From Coleofasciculus sp. S288 (GTDB lineage: Bacteria; Cyanobacteriota; Cyanobacteriia; Cyanobacteriales; Coleofasciculaceae), in contig JAIUYC010000210.1 in assembly GCA_020216575.1 (NCBI GenBank), forward strand, positions 1 to 6,784: DNA of 6,784 nucleotides, given 5' to 3'. A model generated the notes under the pieces. That model saw nothing but the letters and a program-made list of their open reading frames with translations, did no database searches and was not told where the DNA came from. How positions within the stretch are numbered: the first letter of the stretch is position 1; each line of letters starts with the position of its first letter. Made by a program: the position numbers and the translations under genes. Positions 1 through 3,800 of this stretch are shown one piece after another.

Positions 1-346
1 GCCAAGGTTTTGCTATATAACGATATAAATTGGCATAGTTGATGGCGTTGGCAACGGCTTCGAGATTCGCTTGCCCTGTCAGCATGATTTTCAATGTTTG
101 CGGCAAGATGGCATGAATGCGCTTTAACAGTTCATCTCCTTTCATACTGGGCATGATGTGATCGGAAATAACTAAGGCGACTTCATGCTGTGCTTCTAGT
201 AACTCTTCAACGAGTTCTAACGCCTCTTCTCCACTCTCAGCGATTTCAATAAGGTATTCATCTCCTAACGCCTTTCTCAGCTCTATTTCAAGACTATCAA
301 GAACGGTTGCTTCATCATCGACGCAGATAATGACAGGTTGATTCAT
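1..346 (-). CDS. CheY-like receiver (response regulator), second of a tandem pair, 3' end missing
   Basis: This is a two-component receiver domain that would accept a phosphoryl group on an aspartate from a histidine kinase. My translation begins MNQPVIICVDDEATVLDSL and is open for 115 codons to the window edge, ending at the KPW motif. The full receiver signature is visible: acidic pair D10-D11, phospho-acceptor D62 (ISDHIMP), T90 (LTGQA) and K113 (AKPW). The ATG at 346-344 overlaps the TGA of the upstream receiver gene (ATGA) with no obvious ribosome binding site, so translational coupling is likely. It aligns without gaps to that neighbour at about 51% identity (59 of 115 by eye). The C terminus lies outside the window. 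Receivers of this KPW type occur either alone or fused to a coiled coil and an output domain (histidine kinase, phosphatase or HD-GYP), so this could be the head of a longer protein. Confidence 0.93.
   Translation of the reverse strand, partial: MNQPVIICVDDEATVLDSLEIELRKALGDEYLIEIAESGEEALELVEELLEAQHEVALVISDHIMPSMKGDELLKRIHAILPQTLKIMLTGQANLEAVANAINYANLYRYIAKPW
343..346 (-). promoter_or_regulatory. ATGA stop/start overlap coupling the two receiver genes
   Basis: On the minus strand the TGA of the first receiver (345-343) and the ATG of the second (346-344) share bases as ATGA. The bases before this ATG (GGCTTAGCTAAATT) contain no purine-rich Shine-Dalgarno. The second receiver is therefore probably translated by terminating ribosomes that reinitiate, which would tie its amount to the first. 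Confidence 0.8.
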
Positions 347-738
347 AATTTAGCTAAGCCGGATTTAATCGTTTCAATTAAATCCTGAGAATTCCAAGGT
401 TTACGCAAGCAACTATGCAAGTTTGCGTGAGTCTTAGCCCGTTCAATTGCTGCGTCATCCGCTTGTCCAGTCAACATTATTTTAATGACTTTGGGATATT
501 TTTCATGGATTTGAATTAAAAATTCATCTCCTTTAATACCTGGCATGAGCCAATCTGAAAGAATGACAATAATTGAGATTGTCTCCTCTTGGAGTTCCTC
601 AATAATTTCCATAGCTTCATCGGCACTTTCAGCCATTTCGTAGAGGTAAGCATCATTAAATGCTCTTTTCAGTTCTATTTCCAGGCTATCCAATACCATT
701 ACTTCATCATCAACACATAAAATGGCTAGCTTAGACAT
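343..738 (-). CDS. Single-domain CheY-like response regulator
   Basis: This is a complete 131-residue stand-alone receiver, the usual size for a single-domain response regulator. The phosphorylation pocket is intact: D10-D11 (CVDDE), acceptor D62 (LSDWLMPG), T90 (LTGQAD) and K113 (LRKPW). There is no DNA-binding or enzymatic output domain and no membrane segment. It must therefore act by protein contact or as a phosphate shuttle or sink in the cytoplasm. The start is supported by a strong GAGGAGGT element 6 nt upstream. It lies 72 bp downstream of the giant Ser/Thr-histidine kinase gene on the same strand, and its TGA overlaps the ATG of a second receiver. The inferred role is phospho-acceptor for the upstream histidine kinase. 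The pairing rests on gene order; specificity cannot be read from sequence alone. Confidence 0.96.
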   Translation of the reverse strand: MSKLAILCVDDEVMVLDSLEIELKRAFNDAYLYEMAESADEAMEIIEELQEETISIIVILSDWLMPGIKGDEFLIQIHEKYPKVIKIMLTGQADDAAIERAKTHANLHSCLRKPWNSQDLIETIKSGLAKL

Positions 739-810
739 AAGTAAACCTCCTCGTTTTATTTAAATTGAACAAAAATTTTAGAATAAAGGGGTCTTGACCA
801 TTCCTTCTAA
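739..810 (-). other. 72-bp spacer between kinase and receiver genes; no terminator seen
   Basis: The spacer is AT-rich and holds the receiver's Shine-Dalgarno at its downstream end. The only symmetry I see is a short palindrome, GGTCTTGACC at 790-799. Its 4-bp arms are too short for an intrinsic terminator, and no T-run follows in the transcribed direction. No convincing -35/-10 pair is visible. Read-through from the kinase gene, giving one operon, is the simplest reading; an internal promoter is not excluded. Confidence 0.55.
745..752 (-). promoter_or_regulatory. Strong Shine-Dalgarno of the first receiver gene
   Basis: The minus strand reads GAGGAGGT followed by six bases (TTACTT) and the ATG at 738. 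This is a near-perfect anti-16S match at good spacing. It fixes the start of the receiver and suggests it is translated strongly and independently of the kinase gene upstream. Confidence 0.85.
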
Positions 811-3800
811 TTAAACAATCTCTATTGTATTGGTTGGATGAATGGGTAGAGATACAGTAAACGTGGTTTGACCCGGTTCAGATTCTACGGAAATTTTACC
901 TTCGTGTTTCTCAAGAATCTTCTTGACAATATCTAATCCCAAGCCACTGCCTTCTCCGGCGGGTTTTGTGGTAAAGAAAGGCTCGAAGATTCTTGGCATA
1001 ATTTCAGGAGGAATACCTTGTCCGCTATCCCTGATACTGACTAACAAATTCCCGTTCTGCTGCCTCACATCGATTGTTAAAGTTCCCTGGTTATTCATTG
1101 CTTGTAAGGCATTGTGGATCAGATTTGTCCAAACTTGATTGAGTTCATCGGGATAGCACTGAATAGAGGGTAATGATTTCTCATAGTTTTTGATGACATC
1201 GACACCCTGTTTGAGTTGGTTGTGATAGAGAATTAATACCGTTTCAATTCCTTCCACAACCTGAGCTTGGACTTTTTCCCCAGACTGATCGTAACGTGCA
1301 TAGCTTTTCAGAGCAAATACCACTTTGGCGGCACGGTCTATGGCCGTCGTGATGGTTCTTGTACTTCTCTGTAGTGTGGCGAATTGATAGGCAGTTTTTA
1401 ATATCGTTTCGCTGTCTGGAGCGTTGAACAATGGTAAAAAGGGTTCAATTCCATCATAAACTCTGATCGTAACTAAGGTACTGGCAAGGCTATCCGCATT
1501 GGCAATGGAATGGGATTCAAGTTGAGCCTTCAAATCTTTTTTGATTTGGCGTTTTTCTTTTGTTGATAAGGAAATAGGTTGTTGGATTGACTTTTGCATG
1601 AGGGTAAAGAAATCTCGCTGGCGTTCTTTGGAGAGGGTTTGAAAAAATTTAGGTAACTGTTCTAGATTTTCAGATAAGAATTCAGCAATATTGGTTACGG
1701 ATGAGCGAATCGCTCCCAATGGAGTATTGATTTCATGGGCAACGCCGGCAACTAATTGTCCCAAGGCTGCCATTTTTTCGGATTGAATTAGTTCATCTTG
1801 GGTGGCTTTGAGATGGTTGAGGGTGTTTTTCAGTTCTTGGGTGCGTTCGGTGACTTGGAGTTCTAAGGTGCGATTGTATTCAGTTAATAGCTTCTCTGAC
1901 TGTTTACGATCGCTAATATCCTGAAACGTTGCGATCGCATAGACAAGGTTGCCCGTTTCGTCAAAAATTGGAGTAGTGGAAACGTCTAAGGGTATAATCT
2001 TATCCGGTTGGTGCAGTTCCAAATCGTCCGCCTTAGCCCGTTGCCCAGAAAGCGATCGCACAATCGGCAGTTGGTCGGTTGGGTACAACTGATTGGTTCC
2101 AGCGCGATACACTTGATACGCTTGTGACAATTGCTCAGCGTTGGCGTCTTGTAAAACATTCATACCTAGTAACTGCCGTGCGGCCTGATTGGCATAGTAG
2201 ATTTCTCCAGTCGGAGTGTGGACAGATACCCCGACGGGCATCGCTTCCAGGTATTGAGCCAATCGGCGTTCGCTTTCGCGTACCTCGGTGTAGAGTTGGG
2301 CATTAGCGATGGAGATGGCCGCTTGAGATGATAAGACGTTTAAGACTTCTAAGCGATCGCTAGTAAATGCACCGGAAATCAGATTATTTTCTAAGTAAAG
2401 GATGCCAATCAGTTTGCCTTGATTGAGGAGCGGGGTACACAGGACTGATTTGAGTTGGTGTTGAATGATGTAAGAGTCCGCTGCAAACGTAGTCTCAGTG
2501 CGGGCATCATCAAGGACTATTGTTTCCGATGTGCGATCGACATAGTTAATCAGGGTGACAGGAAGTTCCTGACTTTGCTCGACAGGAATCGATTGCAGCA
2601 CCGTCGCCTCCGCCATACCATTAACTTGAGTCGCCTCGATCGCTAATTTACCTGCTTTAGACAATATCAGAATACATTTTTCAGCTCCCGCATTTTCAAG
2701 CGCCACTTGCATCAACCTTGAGAGTAATTTATCAAGCTGAATTTCTCCTGAGAGCGCTTGAGAGGCTTTGAGTACCGTTGCCAAATCCAAAATGGCTGAA
2801 CCCTCTACACTCAGGGAACCAACCGTTCCACTGGTTTGACGGCTCATTTTCTGGTTTAGGATGGGAGCGAGTAACTGAGGATAACGTTGTTCTAAATCCT
2901 CAACTTTGGCTTCAGCGCCCCAACGAGCATAGGCGTAGTAGGCATCTGTGAGGTAGACAGAGGCAATTTTCTCTTTACCCCAACTCAGGTAAAATTTGGC
3001 GGCAAGTTCGTTGGCGAGAGCTTCTTCGTTGATGTATTCGTGTTCTTTGGCTAGGGCAATGGCCTTATCGTAATAGTCCATTGCTTCAACATAAGACTCA
3101 AGAACTCGGTATCGCTCTGCCTCCACGAGATAAAATTTATGCAAATGATTCATCGGCGCACAATCCGCCCACGTCTTCATCTTTTCCTGATTCGCTACGA
3201 CTTTTTCAACAATGCTTTTTTGCTCAGACGGGGAAGATTCAGCGTATACCGCAAGCTGTGCCAGAGAGTCATAGAAATGGAAGAGAGGCACAGCGTACAT
3301 CCCTGTTATGCTGTCTAAATACTTTTCTGCTTCAACTGCATTTTCCACGGCTTGAGGGAAGTGTCCAAACAGATAACAAAGGATAAGCTTGTTTAAAAAT
3401 AAGAAGTTAACAGCGTTTCGATCATTCTCTTCCAGGTGAAGCGGCAGGAATTGCTCTTCATTATAGAAGTCACCAATTAAACGGATTGTATCGTCAGCAT
3501 GTCCTATTAAATTTGAAACCGTTTGTTGAAATATCTTATGATAATAAATTGTTGTGGTTTGCCGGAGTTGCTCTATCGAATTCCCATAATTCTTCATGTC
3601 CTTTTCAAGCACGGTCAAGTCTTTGCCCATGAAATAGGAATGTTTGCAGTAAAAGCTAGCACAATAGGAGCTATATTCTAAATCTCCACTTTCCAGTCCG
3701 CTTTGATATCCCGCTTGAAATAGGGTTAAAGTATTCCTGATATGCTCTTTCCAATGCCCGATTAAGAAGCCAACAACAAGGAAGGTTTTAGCCTTGAGTT

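Noticed and set aside
790..799. Palindrome GGTCTTGACC as a terminator or operator
   Set aside because: The arms are only 4 bp, there is no following T-run, and nothing else supports a regulatory role.
923..1138. Plus-strand open frame opposite the histidine kinase ATP-binding domain
   Set aside because: It lies entirely antisense to the conserved N, G1, F and G2 boxes and has no recognisable product.
2079..2646. Plus-strand open frames at 2079-2306 and 2455-2646
   Set aside because: Both are antisense to the PAS and GAF coding regions, short and without domain-like sequence.
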